Of a DNA stretch of 64,000 bases, positions 1-8,015 are shown one piece after another. The stretch is taken from positions 62,001 to 126,000 of the forward strand of contig CAVYWO010000012.1 of assembly GCA_963772295.1 (NCBI GenBank), read 5' to 3'. The position numbers were made by a program, and so were the translations under genes. Numbering within the stretch: the first letter of the stretch is position 1; each line of letters opens with the position of its first letter. Under the pieces are notes generated by a model. That model did no database searches and had not been told where the DNA came from. It saw only the letters and a program-made list of their open reading frames with translations. Origin of the DNA: AP-15 sp963772295. Lineage in GTDB: Bacteria > Pseudomonadota > Alphaproteobacteria > ATCC43930 > CGMCC-115725.

Positions 1-114
1 ATGCATCGCCTCGTCGGCCGTGTTCATCCGGCCATTGTCCATCGTGATCCGCAGCACCTTCGGATGCGGCCGGTCGAAGCGCAGGCGGGTGTAGCGGTCA
101 TAGGGGTCGGTCAT
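1..114 (-). CDS. Enoyl-CoA hydratase/isomerase family protein, N-terminal part
   Basis: Only the first 38 codons lie in the window; the gene runs off the left edge. The protein opens MTDPYDRYTRLRFDRP and continues VLRITMDNGRMNTADEA, which fits the first strands of the crotonase fold, where families read roughly V-x-x-I-x-L-x-x-x-x-x-x-N-A. The family hydrates or isomerises acyl-CoA thioesters in the cytoplasm; the substrate cannot be guessed from this much. The ATG at 114 is preceded by GGGAAGAG about 6 nt upstream, which supports the start. The next gene is divergent, so the 115-343 interval should hold both promoters. The call rests on a short stretch and could be another crotonase-fold enzyme. 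Confidence 0.6.
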   Translation of the reverse strand, partial: MTDPYDRYTRLRFDRPHPKVLRITMDNGRMNTADEAMH

Positions 115-343
115 AGCGGTCTCTTCCCGGGCAACAGCGGCGCGCCCGATATAGGGAGGCGCGCGACGCGCGTCTTCACCGCCTTGCCGATGCGGAAGGC
201 GGCCGAGGCCGCCGATTGCGGCGCCGCCGAACCGGTGCCGTTGCGCTCGGCGCGCAACTGTTGGCGGCGGACGCGATCATTGACTATCCTCGCCGCCGGG
301 CCAGCCGCGGCAGCGCCGGTCGGCGACCGTCGGAGGTGTCAAA

Positions 344-712
344 ATGAACCGGATTGCCGGCGGCTTGGTTGCCGCGCTGACGCTGGCGGTCGCGGCCTGC
401 ACCAACCCCTATGATCCCGCGCAAAATGCCATCGCCGGGGGTCTGCTCGGAGCCGGGCTGGGGGCGGCGATCGGAGCGGCGGCCGGGGGCGGGCCCGGAG
501 CCGCCTTGGGGGCGGCGATCGGCGGCGCGACCGGCGTCGTCGGCGGCGCCGCCAGCACACCCCCGCCGCCGGGCTACTACGGCTATAACGGATACCCGCC
601 TTACGGCCCTCCGGTTTACGGCTATCCGCCCTACGGCCCGCCGGCTTACGGGCCGCCGCCTTACCCGCCGCCGGCCTACGGCTACCCGCCCTATTGGTAT
701 CCCGGGGGTTAA
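344..712 (+). CDS. Glycine-zipper lipoprotein with Pro/Tyr-rich tail
   Basis: A 122-residue protein with a lipoprotein signal peptide: hydrophobic h-region (residues 5-16) and lipobox AVAAC with Cys19 as the predicted lipidated residue. Residues 30-70 are a glycine zipper (repeated GxxxG spacing such as GAGLGAAIGAA), which in related small envelope proteins inserts into or packs against membrane. The last 50 residues are repeats of Pro, Tyr and Gly (PPYGPP, GYPPY), probably disordered and surface exposed. The family includes outer-membrane glycine-zipper lipoproteins related to the 17-kDa antigen/OsmB group. The function is structural or unknown. ATG at 344 follows GGAGGTGTCAAA, a good ribosome site. 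Confidence 0.8.
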   Translation: MNRIAGGLVAALTLAVAACTNPYDPAQNAIAGGLLGAGLGAAIGAAAGGGPGAALGAAIGGATGVVGGAASTPPPPGYYGYNGYPPYGPPVYGYPPYGPPAYGPPPYPPPAYGYPPYWYPGG

Positions 713-791
713 GCACCCTGGGTTGTCGGCTCGCAGCCTTTAATTACGGTTAAACCCTCGACGACAACCGTAAATTGGCTCAAATTGGCGT

Positions 792-1013
792 ATGCCCCTC
801 GCCGAGGCTATCGCGCTCTTTCGCCGCTTTTGCGTCGATGTCGAGACGATGTGCGCGAGCGACTTCTTGCAAGCCTATTACGCCCTCGCCAAGCGGTACC
901 ATCCCGACCGCAACCCCGACGGGGCTGAATTGATGGCGAACATCAACGCGGCGAGGACGGCCATCGTTGACTCCCGCCGGGGTCAGACTTCGCGGCGGTG
1001 CCGCGAAGGTTGA
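792..1013 (+). CDS. Minimal J-domain (DnaJ-like) protein
   Basis: A 73-residue protein consisting almost only of a degenerate J domain. Residues 26-58 read FLQAYYALAKRYHPDRN...AELMANINAARTAI, with the HPD tripeptide that contacts Hsp70 and the following helix that starts with asparagine and closes the J fold. Helix I of the fold is poorly matched. J proteins stimulate the ATPase of DnaK. No Gly/Phe region or zinc domain is present, so it would act as a stand-alone co-chaperone or be a remnant of a longer one. The ATG at 792 lacks a strong ribosome site (CTCAAATTGGCGT upstream). Confidence 0.55.
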   Translation: MPLAEAIALFRRFCVDVETMCASDFLQAYYALAKRYHPDRNPDGAELMANINAARTAIVDSRRGQTSRRCREG

Positions 1014-1152
1014 CTGCAATTCGCCGAGCGCGGGGCTCGCTGCCGGCCGGCATGCATCGCATCTTGTGGCAGCAGTAGGGCAAGACCCCAGGGCTTGACA
1101 TCCACCGGCGCCGCGCCGCGTCGTACCGCATCTCCCTCAGCCGGAGCCGGCC

Positions 1153-4100
1153 GTGCACGATGTCCCACCCCTCAGCCTGTCGCGGGGTTCGTTTGTCCTC
1201 CCTTACGACGAAGCCGACATCCGCCGCTGCCTCGGCTACGAACTCGACAAGGGGCATGCCTATCAGCGCCATGGCGCGGTCCGCGATCTGCGCGCCGACA
1301 AGGGCGGCAAGCGGCTCGTCGCCAATGTCGCGGGGACGCGCCGCCGCCCCTATCGCGTCTTTGCCGAGATCAAGCGGGGCCGGTCGCTGCGCTTGTCCGG
1401 CCAGTGCAGCTGCCCGGTGGCCGTCGATTGCAAGCACGTCGCCGCGGTGTTCCTCGAAGCGCTGCGCAACCCGCCGCGCGAGGTCGTCGCCGCCGACCCG
1501 TTCGGCGGCTCGGTCGCCCTCTGGCTCGACCGGCTGCGGTGCGGGTCGAGCAAGCCGGTCCGGCCGCCCGAGGAGATCGTCTTCCGCATCGACGCGGCGC
1601 CACGGCCGGGGCAGCCCTTCACGCTGGATCTGCGGGTCGCCCGGGTGCTGAAGAGCGGCGCCTACGGCGCCGACCGCGCCTGCCCGTCCGCGCTCGACCT
1701 CTCGAACGCCAGATATGTGCAGCCCGAAGACCGGCTGATCGCCCGATTGCTGGGCGGCTCTGGCTCCGGCTCGTCGCCGCTGCCGGACGATCCCGACGCG
1801 CTTCACCTGCTGATGCGCCAGATCCTTGCCACCGGCCGCTGCCGCTGGCGCGAGATCGCGAGCCCGCCCTTGGCGCTCGGGCCGCCGCGTCCGGCCCGGC
1901 TCGGCTGGGAGCTCGGCGATGACGGGGAGCAGAGCGCGGCGATCGTCGGGATCGAGGGCGGGGCGATCGGCCTGCCCTGCGCCGCACCCTGGTATGTCGA
2001 TCCCGATGCCGGCCTCGCCGGGCCGCTCGAATTCGGTCTGCCGTCCGGATTGGTCACCGCGTTCCTGGCGGCGCCGCCGATTGATCCGACGCAGGCGAGG
2101 GCGCTCGGCGGCGTGTTCGAGCGCGACTTCCGCGGTTTCGACTTGCCGCGCCCGCGCCGCGACCTGATCGAGGAGATCCGCGATGCGGCGCCGGTGCCGG
2201 TGCTGCGCCTGACCAGCCGGCGCCTCGGCTGGACTTGGCTGTCGTCGCGCGCGGCCGAGGAAGGCGTCGACGTGGCGCTGCTCGGTTTTGCCTATGACGG
2301 GCGGGTGATCGACCTCGCCGCCGCTCCCGACGAGATGCGCCGGCTCGAAGGCGATCGGCTCGTCGTCGAGCGCCGCGACGTCGCCGCCGAACGAGCGGCC
2401 TTTGACCGGCTGTGCCGGCTCGGTCTCGGCCCGGCCGGCGATTTCAGCCTGCAACCGGGCGACGGCGCCTATCTCGCATTGGGCTTGCGCGAGAATGCGG
2501 CGGGCTGGCCGGCTTTTGTCTACGAGGCGGTGCCGCAGCTCGCCGCCGACGGCTGGCGGATCGAGTTCGAGGACGGGTTTCGCCATCGCGTCGTGGACGG
2601 CGGCGGCGAGTGGACGGCCGCGGTATCCGAGGGTGCCGGCTGGTGGTTTTCGCTCGATCTCGGCATCGAGGTCGAGGGCGAGCGGGTGCCGCTGCTGCCG
2701 GTGCTGACGGCACTGATCCGGCAGCTGCGTCAGGCGGACGGGCCCGAGAGTCTCGATGCGCTGGCGCATCACGGCACCGTCTTCGGCGCGCTCGCCGACG
2801 GCCGTCGCGTCGCCCTGCCGCTCGAACGTACGCGGGCGATCCTGTCGGCGCTCGTCGAGCTCTACCACCCGGAAACGCTGTCGCCCGGCGGCACGCTCGA
2901 GATCTCGGCGGGCGAAGGCGCGGCCCTGGCGGCGGTCGAAGCGGCGACGCGGCTGCGCTGGCTCGGCGGCGAGCGGCTGCGCGCATTGGTAGAGCGCCTT
3001 GCGGCCTTTGCCCAAATCGAACCGGTGGACCCGCCCGCCGGGCTCAAGACGCTGCTGCGCTCCTATCAGCAGGCCGGGCTCGACTGGCTGCAGTTCCTGC
3101 GTGCCTTCGAGCTCGGCGGCCTGCTCGCCGACGATATGGGGCTCGGCAAAACCGTGCAGACGCTGGCCCATCTCCTGGTCGAGAAGCGCGAAGGCCGGCT
3201 CGACCGGCCCTGCCTCGTCGTCTGCCCGACGAGCGTGGTGCCGAATTGGTGCGCGGAGGCCGTCCGTCTGGCGCCGGAGCTGCGGGTGCTTTCGCTGCAT
3301 GGTCCGGACCGGGCCGCACGGTATCCCGACATCGCCCAGAGCGATCTGGTCGTGACCACCTATGCGCTCCTGCCGCGCGACGCCGATCGGCTGCTGCCGA
3401 TCGCCTGGCATATCGCGGTCCTCGACGAATCGCAGGCGATCAAGAATGTCGCGGCCAAGGCGACGCAGCTGGTGTGCCGGCTCGACGCCCGCCACCGTCT
3501 TTGCCTGACCGGGACGCCGGTCGAGAACCATCTCGGCGAGCTGTGGTCGCAATTCGCGTTTCTGATGCCGGGTCTGCTCGGCGATGCGAAACGCTTTGCC
3601 CGCGTGTTCCGCAACCCGATCGAAAAGCGCCAGGACGGCGATCGCCGCGCCGTCCTGGCGGCGCGCATCAAGCCCTTTCTATTGCGGCGCACCAAGGCGG
3701 TTGTCGCCGCCGACCTGCCGTCGAAGAGCGAGATCCCGATACCGCTCGAATTGGCCGGACCGCAGCGCGATCTCTACGAGACGGTGCGGCTGGCGATGCA
3801 CCAGAAGGTGCGTGACGAGGTGGCGGCCAAGGGCTTTGCGCGAAGCCATATCGTCGTTCTCGACGCCCTCTTGAAGCTGCGCCAGGTGTGCTGCGATCCT
3901 CGCCTCGTCAAGCTCGCGGCCGCGCGCGGCGTCAGCGCCAGCGTCAAGCTCGCCCATTTGCTGGAGATGCTGCCGCCGCTGATCGAGGACGGCCGGCGCA
4001 TCCTGCTGTTCTCGCAGTTCACCGGCATGCTCGACCTGATCAAGCCGCAGCTCTCACAAATCGGCATCGACTTTGTCGAGCTGCGCGGCGCCACCGCCGA

Positions 4101-4455
4101 CCGCGCCGCTCCGGTGGCCCGGTTCCAGAGCGGCAAGGTGCCGCTGTTTCTGATCAGCCTGCGCGCCGGCGGCACCGGGCTCAACCTGACCGCCGCCGAT
4201 ACCGTCATTCACTACGACCCGTGGTGGAACCCCGCGGTGGAAGATCAGGCCACCGATCGGGCCTACCGCATCGGCCAGAAGAAGGCCGTGTTCGTCTACA
4301 AGATGGTGACCCAGGGCACCGTCGAGGAGCGCATGATCGCGCTCCAGGAGCGGAAGCGCGCGCTCGCCCGCGGCATCAGCGAGGCGCGCGATCCGGGCGG
4401 CCCGCTCATCGACGCCGCCGACATCGAGCGGCTGTTGGCGCCGCTTTCGGACTGA
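1153..4455 (+). CDS. SWIM zinc-finger SNF2-family helicase
   Basis: An 1100-residue protein with GTG start. A SWIM zinc finger near the N-terminus has ligands Cys85, Cys87, Cys93 and His95 (CSC, then CKH). A long middle region (about 130-620) is the bacterial SNF2-associated segment. The ATPase begins near 635: motif I DDMGLGKT (Lys666), motif II DESQ at 758 in place of DEAH/DEGH, motif III LTGTP. The C-terminal RecA lobe has LFSQFTGMLD, a GGTGLNL motif, and DQATDRAYRIGQ near 1030. Such proteins are DNA translocases of the RapA/HepA-SNF2 group; many sit in repair or defence settings, but the role here is not evident from the neighbours. The next gene is convergent, 32 bp away. Confidence 0.93.
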   Translation: MHDVPPLSLSRGSFVLPYDEADIRRCLGYELDKGHAYQRHGAVRDLRADKGGKRLVANVAGTRRRPYRVFAEIKRGRSLRLSGQCSCPVAVDCKHVAAVFLEALRNPPREVVAADPFGGSVALWLDRLRCGSSKPVRPPEEIVFRIDAAPRPGQPFTLDLRVARVLKSGAYGADRACPSALDLSNARYVQPEDRLIARLLGGSGSGSSPLPDDPDALHLLMRQILATGRCRWREIASPPLALGPPRPARLGWELGDDGEQSAAIVGIEGGAIGLPCAAPWYVDPDAGLAGPLEFGLPSGLVTAFLAAPPIDPTQARALGGVFERDFRGFDLPRPRRDLIEEIRDAAPVPVLRLTSRRLGWTWLSSRAAEEGVDVALLGFAYDGRVIDLAAAPDEMRRLEGDRLVVERRDVAAERAAFDRLCRLGLGPAGDFSLQPGDGAYLALGLRENAAGWPAFVYEAVPQLAADGWRIEFEDGFRHRVVDGGGEWTAAVSEGAGWWFSLDLGIEVEGERVPLLPVLTALIRQLRQADGPESLDALAHHGTVFGALADGRRVALPLERTRAILSALVELYHPETLSPGGTLEISAGEGAALAAVEAATRLRWLGGERLRALVERLAAFAQIEPVDPPAGLKTLLRSYQQAGLDWLQFLRAFELGGLLADDMGLGKTVQTLAHLLVEKREGRLDRPCLVVCPTSVVPNWCAEAVRLAPELRVLSLHGPDRAARYPDIAQSDLVVTTYALLPRDADRLLPIAWHIAVLDESQAIKNVAAKATQLVCRLDARHRLCLTGTPVENHLGELWSQFAFLMPGLLGDAKRFARVFRNPIEKRQDGDRRAVLAARIKPFLLRRTKAVVAADLPSKSEIPIPLELAGPQRDLYETVRLAMHQKVRDEVAAKGFARSHIVVLDALLKLRQVCCDPRLVKLAAARGVSASVKLAHLLEMLPPLIEDGRRILLFSQFTGMLDLIKPQLSQIGIDFVELRGATADRAAPVARFQSGKVPLFLISLRAGGTGLNLTAADTVIHYDPWWNPAVEDQATDRAYRIGQKKAVFVYKMVTQGTVEERMIALQERKRALARGISEARDPGGPLIDAADIERLLAPLSD

Positions 4456-4487
4456 ACGGCTGGCCGCCGGGGCTTCGGGCTTGGCGG

Positions 4488-4898
4488 CTATTTCGCCGGC
4501 GAGGCGAGCGGCTTGCCCTTCTCGACGACCCAATCCGCGAGGATCTTCGCACCATTGGGCCCGGCGCGTCCGCTATGCGGGGTTCCGGCCGGTACGAAGC
4601 TCGTTTGCCCGGCCGTGAGCGACCGTTGCGGCTGGCCTTCGACGTCGAGGGTCAGGCTGCCCTCCAAGACATAGGCGGTCTCGGGACCCGGATGCGTGTG
4701 GCGAGGGAACGCGACGTTGGGGGCGATCTCGGCGATTCCGAGCACGGCTTGATAACCGGTCCCGGGCACATCGTGGCTCTCGAGGATCGTCCGCTTGACC
4801 CCCTGGGTCTGGCTTGCCTGCTGCGCCATGACCGGGGTAGCGCCCAGCGCTGCCGCGATGAGCGCCAGCGCGACGCCGACAACCATTCGCCTGAGCAA
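4488..4898 (-). CDS. Exported cupin-domain protein
   Basis: A small secreted cupin. With a TTG start at 4898 the protein opens with two arginines and a hydrophobic stretch VVGVALALIAAALG ending in VMAQQ, a typical signal peptide cleaved after AQ or A. TTG is preferred over ATG 4886 because GGGAGGGG lies about 5 nt before it and too far (17 nt) from the ATG. The mature part carries the cupin motif 1: PRHTHPGPETAYVLEGS with two His and one Glu as metal ligands, and motif 2 FVPAGTPHSGRAG with the last His. Single-domain cupins of this type bind a metal and often lack a known substrate. It is convergent with the SNF2 gene. Confidence 0.85.
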   Translation of the reverse strand: MLRRMVVGVALALIAAALGATPVMAQQASQTQGVKRTILESHDVPGTGYQAVLGIAEIAPNVAFPRHTHPGPETAYVLEGSLTLDVEGQPQRSLTAGQTSFVPAGTPHSGRAGPNGAKILADWVVEKGKPLASPAK

Positions 4899-5207
4899 GA
4901 GCCCCTCCCTTCGATCTTTACGGTTTTCGCTCGGCAAGAGCACGGTTCGGCAAAAGGGGGCGCAGATTGCCGGCGGAGCGTCAAGCCCGATCTGCGGCCG
5001 CATCCAGGGCAGGGGCGCGGCAGGCGGCCTTCATCTTCGTGATGTTGCGGGGGCGGGGCGCATGTCCGCCGGTGGGGGTGTACACCCGGATTTAGGTTGA
5101 ATGTACCGTGCCGACATTCTACCGTCCGGCGCAAAGTCCCGGCCTCAGGGCAGTTGAAGCGCGGATTTCGGTTTTACGTAGAGTGCTGCGCAACTTTGGC
5201 GTGCTGA

Positions 5208-5632
5208 TCAGGCGTGCGCAAGCATGCCGGCCGAACCACGATCACCATCACCCGCCCGCACGGCCAGCATCGCCGCGCCCGCCGCGCTTTTTTGCGCATC
5301 GCCGGCTTCTTCGCTCGGCTGCGGCAAACTGCGGAGCGCATGCCGCGCCGTGGCTGTGGGCGCTGCTCGACCGGCTGGGACCGGCTTGTGCCCCGTTCTT
5401 GCTGCGCGGCGACAACGACTGGGGAAACGAAGGGGTGATGAGCGAGGCCGAGCGCCGCGGCCAGCCCTATCTGTTCAAGCTGCGCCTGCGCTGCGGCGTC
5501 AAGCGAGTGCTGGAGCGGGCGATGCGGGAGAGCGACTGGCAGAATGCCGGTGCCGGCTGGCAGGGCAAATGGGGCGAGGTGCGGCTGCTTGGCTGGAGCC
5601 GGCAGCGTCGCGTCGTGCTGCTCGGGTTGTAA
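5208..5632 (+). pseudogene. Transposase C-terminal and central fragments (plus strand)
   Basis: Two fragments of the same transposase lie in plus orientation but in the wrong order. Positions 5208-5342 (frame of 5214) encode RKHAGRTTITITRPHG followed by FLRIAGFFARLRQTAE, which matches the extreme C-terminus of IS1380-like transposases. Positions about 5350-5626 (a different frame) encode LWALLDRLG then LLRGDNDWGNEGVMSEAER and YLFKLRL, the central DDE region including the second acidic residue. This frame stops at 5632, next to the breakpoint with the oppositely oriented N-terminal part. No functional product is expected. Confidence 0.7.
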
Positions 5633-6192
5633 CCCACCGCGGCCGCCTGCTGATGGCCGTAGAGCGGCTTCACCGTGGTGTCGACATCCAGGATCCACGG
5701 CTCGCCCAGCAGCGGCCGCACGCAGTACTCCAATTGCTCGCGCAGCCAAGCGATGCCGGCTACCTCGTCGATCTTGCCCAGCGCCCGCCGCACCGCGTCC
5801 TCGCTGACCACCTTCTTCATCCCCAGCAGCGGCGCGTTGACCGCATCGGCGCGCGGCGCCGTGATGTGCGCGTAGCGCCAATGCCCGGCCAGCACCGACA
5901 GCAGCACCGTGCCCAAGACGTCGCGCTTGCTGGGCGCGTTCGGGCTCGTCAGCTGCAGCGGAAAGCCCGCCACCCAGCCGTCGAACAGACCACCCTGCTT
6001 CAGGTATTCGATGAAAAAGGCCAGCTGACCCATCCCCGCCTTCGCGAGGACCGTCACCGGCGCCGCCGGTTCCCACTCCAGGTGAAGCCGGCCGGCAAAG
6101 GTGTCCGCCGCCAGCGGTTCGTCGTCGGCCAACTCTACTATCGGTTGTTCACCCGCCGGGTGAACCGCCGGCACCCCTATTTCCTCTGTCAT
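5621..6192 (-). pseudogene. Transposase N-terminal fragment (minus strand)
   Basis: From the ATG at 6192 the minus strand encodes the N-terminal ~190 residues of a transposase: FAGRLHLEWE, FFIEYLKQGGLFDGWV, then SEDAVRRALGKIDE and the DDE-type segment WILDVDTTVKPLYGHQ ending at AVGYNP near 5622. After that the reading frame runs into unrelated residues (SSTTRRCRL), because the rest of the gene is present only on the other strand. The joint lies in the near-palindrome GGGTTGTAACCC (about 5624-5635). The N-terminal part may still be translated, but the catalytic domain is incomplete. Confidence 0.75.
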
Positions 6193-6252
6193 CCCCCTTC
6201 ATTGACCCCAAAATCTTGCGCTGGCAACAACCTCAACTGCCGGATTTAGGTT

Positions 6253-6658
6253 CAAGGAAATGGAGCCGGGGCGTTCGCGCCCTCCAGCTCTTGCGTTTTT
6301 GCGGGTCACCGCTTCGGCGTCGGCCCGAGATCACGGGCAAGGGGGTTCGCGGTCACGCGTGCGGGCGGCTTGGGTTTTTTCGGGGGTGCCTTGCGCGGCT
6401 TCTTCATGGTGGTGCTGCGTTGCGGGTGGCCGGACGGGCTGTCAAAATCGCGCAGGATCGCGGCCTCACGGATGGCCTGCCCCGCCGCGTGGTGCGCACC
6501 ATATCGTGCGCGGGGCCGAAATGCGACAACCTTCGTGGGCTTGCTGGGAACGGCTTGGTCGCTAAGTCCATCCGCAATGAATGAAAATGGCCCTCGGACA
6601 GGGCAGAAATGCAATGTGGAAAACAAAAGGCTACCATGACCCATGACCAGCAGATTAT
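6253..6658. other. Intergenic, no supported gene
   Basis: About 400 bp after the insertion-sequence remnant. A 33-codon minus-strand frame (6306-6407) would encode a Lys/Pro-rich peptide MKKPRKAPPKKPKPP, but it has no clear ribosome site and I do not support it as a gene. Nothing else is recognised. Confidence 0.5.
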
Positions 6659-6817
6659 TCAGCGTCTTTGCTCCTTGGACTCGCGATCGATCATCGCGCG
6701 GATTTGCGCCAATTCTCGCGCGCTCATCTCCTCCTGCATGTAGGTCAATATCAGAAAATCCCATTCATTCTTTGAATGGCATGTTTTGTCATCAATTTTG
6801 CAGCCATCTCCTTTCAC
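6659..6817 (-). CDS. Small ORF downstream of a toxin gene (52 aa)
   Basis: A 52-codon frame starting at GTG 6817, which overlaps neither neighbour and begins 18 bp after the toxin stop. The product MKGDGCKIDDKTCHSKNEWD continues with an acidic helix YMQEEMSARELAQIRAMIDR and ends ESKEQRR. The helix-forming C-terminal half looks protein-like rather than random for a GC-rich genome. GGTGGAGAA directly before the GTG is a plausible ribosome site. No family is recognised. It could be a third member of the toxin-antitoxin operon. Confidence 0.4.
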   Translation of the reverse strand: MKGDGCKIDDKTCHSKNEWDFLILTYMQEEMSARELAQIRAMIDRESKEQRR

Positions 6818-6834
6818 TTCTCCACCCTTGGATG

Positions 6835-7113
6835 TCAGGGATTCGTGGGCCCGCGTGCGCTGTGGCGGACACGGAGAATCCGCACATGGTCGCCGGCGAT
6901 CCGGTAGCGGATGATGTAGGGGCGGGCGAGAGTGGTTTCGCGTAGCTGGGTGCCCCGCACAGCGCGGCCGCGATAGGGGAACGTCTCCAAGCTATCGCCG
7001 GCGGCCAGTATCTCCATGACCATTTGCTCAGCGGCGCGCGGGTTGAATTGCGCGATGTAGCGGTAAATGTGTTCGATCTCGCGGAGCGCGGCGGGTGACC
7101 AGATTACTTGCAC
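6835..7113 (-). CDS. RelE/ParE-family toxin
   Basis: A 92-residue protein of the ParE/RelE toxin superfamily. It begins MQVIWSPAALREIEHIYRYI, the usual first strand and two helices, and ends with the strands ARPYIIRYRI and VRILRVRHSARG, where the conserved basic residues sit. Family members either cut mRNA at the ribosome or inhibit gyrase; the sequence alone does not decide. The GTG start at 7113 overlaps the stop of the antitoxin gene (GTGCAAGTAA), so translation is probably coupled; an upstream in-frame ATG at 7155 lies inside the antitoxin gene and is less likely. Confidence 0.88.
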   Translation of the reverse strand: MQVIWSPAALREIEHIYRYIAQFNPRAAEQMVMEILAAGDSLETFPYRGRAVRGTQLRETTLARPYIIRYRIAGDHVRILRVRHSARGPTNP

Positions 7114-7277
7114 GGAGGCGGGACGACCTCGCCTTTCGCGAGTTTCAACAGCCACTCCCGCACCTTCGCATGCGGGACGCCCTTGCCGGCATCGATCTCG
7201 GCTTCGGCTTCGGCAATCGCGCGCGCCTCGATGCCGGGATCGATCTCTTCAAAAATAGTTTTCGTCTTGGCAGCCAT
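7104..7277 (-). CDS. Antitoxin of the RelE/ParE pair (57 aa)
   Basis: A 57-residue acidic protein: MAAKTKTIFEEIDPGIEARA, an Ala/Glu-rich helix AIAEAEAEIDAGKGVPH, then KVREWLLKLAKGEVVPPP. The 'D(A/S)G(K/R)GVPHxxVxxWLxxL' ending is typical of small antitoxins encoded directly upstream of ParE/RelE toxins; these bind the toxin and repress their own promoter. No separate DNA-binding domain is obvious in the first 15 residues. The stop codon overlaps the toxin start by several bases, and a GGGGA ribosome site lies 8 nt before the ATG at 7277. Confidence 0.82.
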   Translation of the reverse strand: MAAKTKTIFEEIDPGIEARAIAEAEAEIDAGKGVPHAKVREWLLKLAKGEVVPPPCK

Positions 7278-7304
7278 GGAAAATTCCCCGCATACGAACT
7301 GTAT

Positions 7305-7313
7305 ATTATCACA
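7305..7313 (-). promoter_or_regulatory. Putative extended -10 promoter for the toxin-antitoxin operon
   Basis: Minus strand reads TGTGATAAT: a TGn extension followed by GATAAT (5 of 6 matches to TATAAT), 28 nt upstream of the antitoxin ATG in a locally AT-rich stretch (about 7285-7320). No convincing -35 hexamer is present, as expected for an extended -10 promoter. Prediction only. Confidence 0.35.
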
Positions 7314-7319
7314 CGTCTT

Positions 7320-8003
7320 GCTTACCGAAAGCTAATGTTTTTGCCGGTCGGTGCAAGCGCCGGGCTCAGGGGGAGCCTCGAAGGCGCGCGGCGCAAGGCG
7401 GCCCGCCGGGGGTCGTGCCGGCAGGGCGAGTGTAACAGCGCGGTATTACGCCGTCCTGATCGGGTGTCAGTGAAGCAGGCTTGCTTCGTTCGGCATACAA
7501 AGAGGTCTACCTGCGATCGGAGCGTTGCTTTCGGTGCGCGCCCGTCGGTATCGCTTCAAGCGTCTAGGTTAGCAGCCCGGAATGCCTTACCACTGTCGGA
7601 ACTGCGTGGCTCGCGCTGATGGGTGCCCGGTCAAGGTCTCCCTTGGGGATAAGCCTATCCACTTTGTAGTATTTTTGGGCAACACCGGACATGAGCCAGC
7701 AATTACGGTGGTTTCGCTCATCGCGAGCCCGCGGGCGATCGACTTGTTCGCCATGGTGCAGCACGCGGGGCGAACCGTTCGGCGGCGACATGCCCGGGGG
7801 GCGGGGCCAGGTCGCGCCGGCTCGTGCGCCGCAGCGCCAAGCCGAGGGTCGTGTCGCTGGTCGGAATAGAGCCGCGGACCCCGCTTTGGCGCGCATCCAC
7901 GACCGCCGATCTGCCGGCGCCAGACCTTACGAAGCGCGCAGTCTGCCATGACCAAATTGCCGTGGATGGCGGCGCCGGCCGGCACGATCATGGCAGCTTC
8001 GAC
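7320..8003. other. Intergenic, no supported gene
   Basis: About 680 bp between the toxin-antitoxin pair and the dioxygenase gene. Several frames stay open by composition (for example plus 7582-7869 and minus 7564-7896) but none shows a recognisable domain or good start. It should contain the promoter for the dioxygenase operon. Confidence 0.5.
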
Positions 8004-8015
8004 AAGGAGGTCCGC

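Larger units (their letters stand above)
5086..6252. mobile_element. Rearranged remnant of an IS1380-like insertion sequence
   Basis: The interval contains blocks of one transposase in both orientations (next two entries). Copies of a terminal-like sequence CCGGATTTAGGTT lie at 5086-5098 and 6240-6252, with a variant CGGATTTCGGTT at 5162-5173. All three point the same way, although an intact element should have inverted ends. The family name is from recall of transposases sharing the DVDTTVKPLYGHQ and RGDNDWGNEGVM segments; it is not proven here. A perfect 12-bp palindrome GGGTGTACACCC just overlaps the left copy. Confidence 0.65.

Noticed and set aside
943..3552. 869-codon open frame antisense to the SNF2 gene
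   Set aside because: Composition shadow (Arg/Ala/Gln-rich, no domain) of a strong coding gene on the other strand.
6306..6407. 33-codon Lys/Pro-rich minus-strand frame
   Set aside because: No ribosome site, low complexity, not recognised.
7582..7869. 95-codon plus-strand frame before the dioxygenase
   Set aside because: Second half is composition-driven; no domain; different frame choices are equally open.
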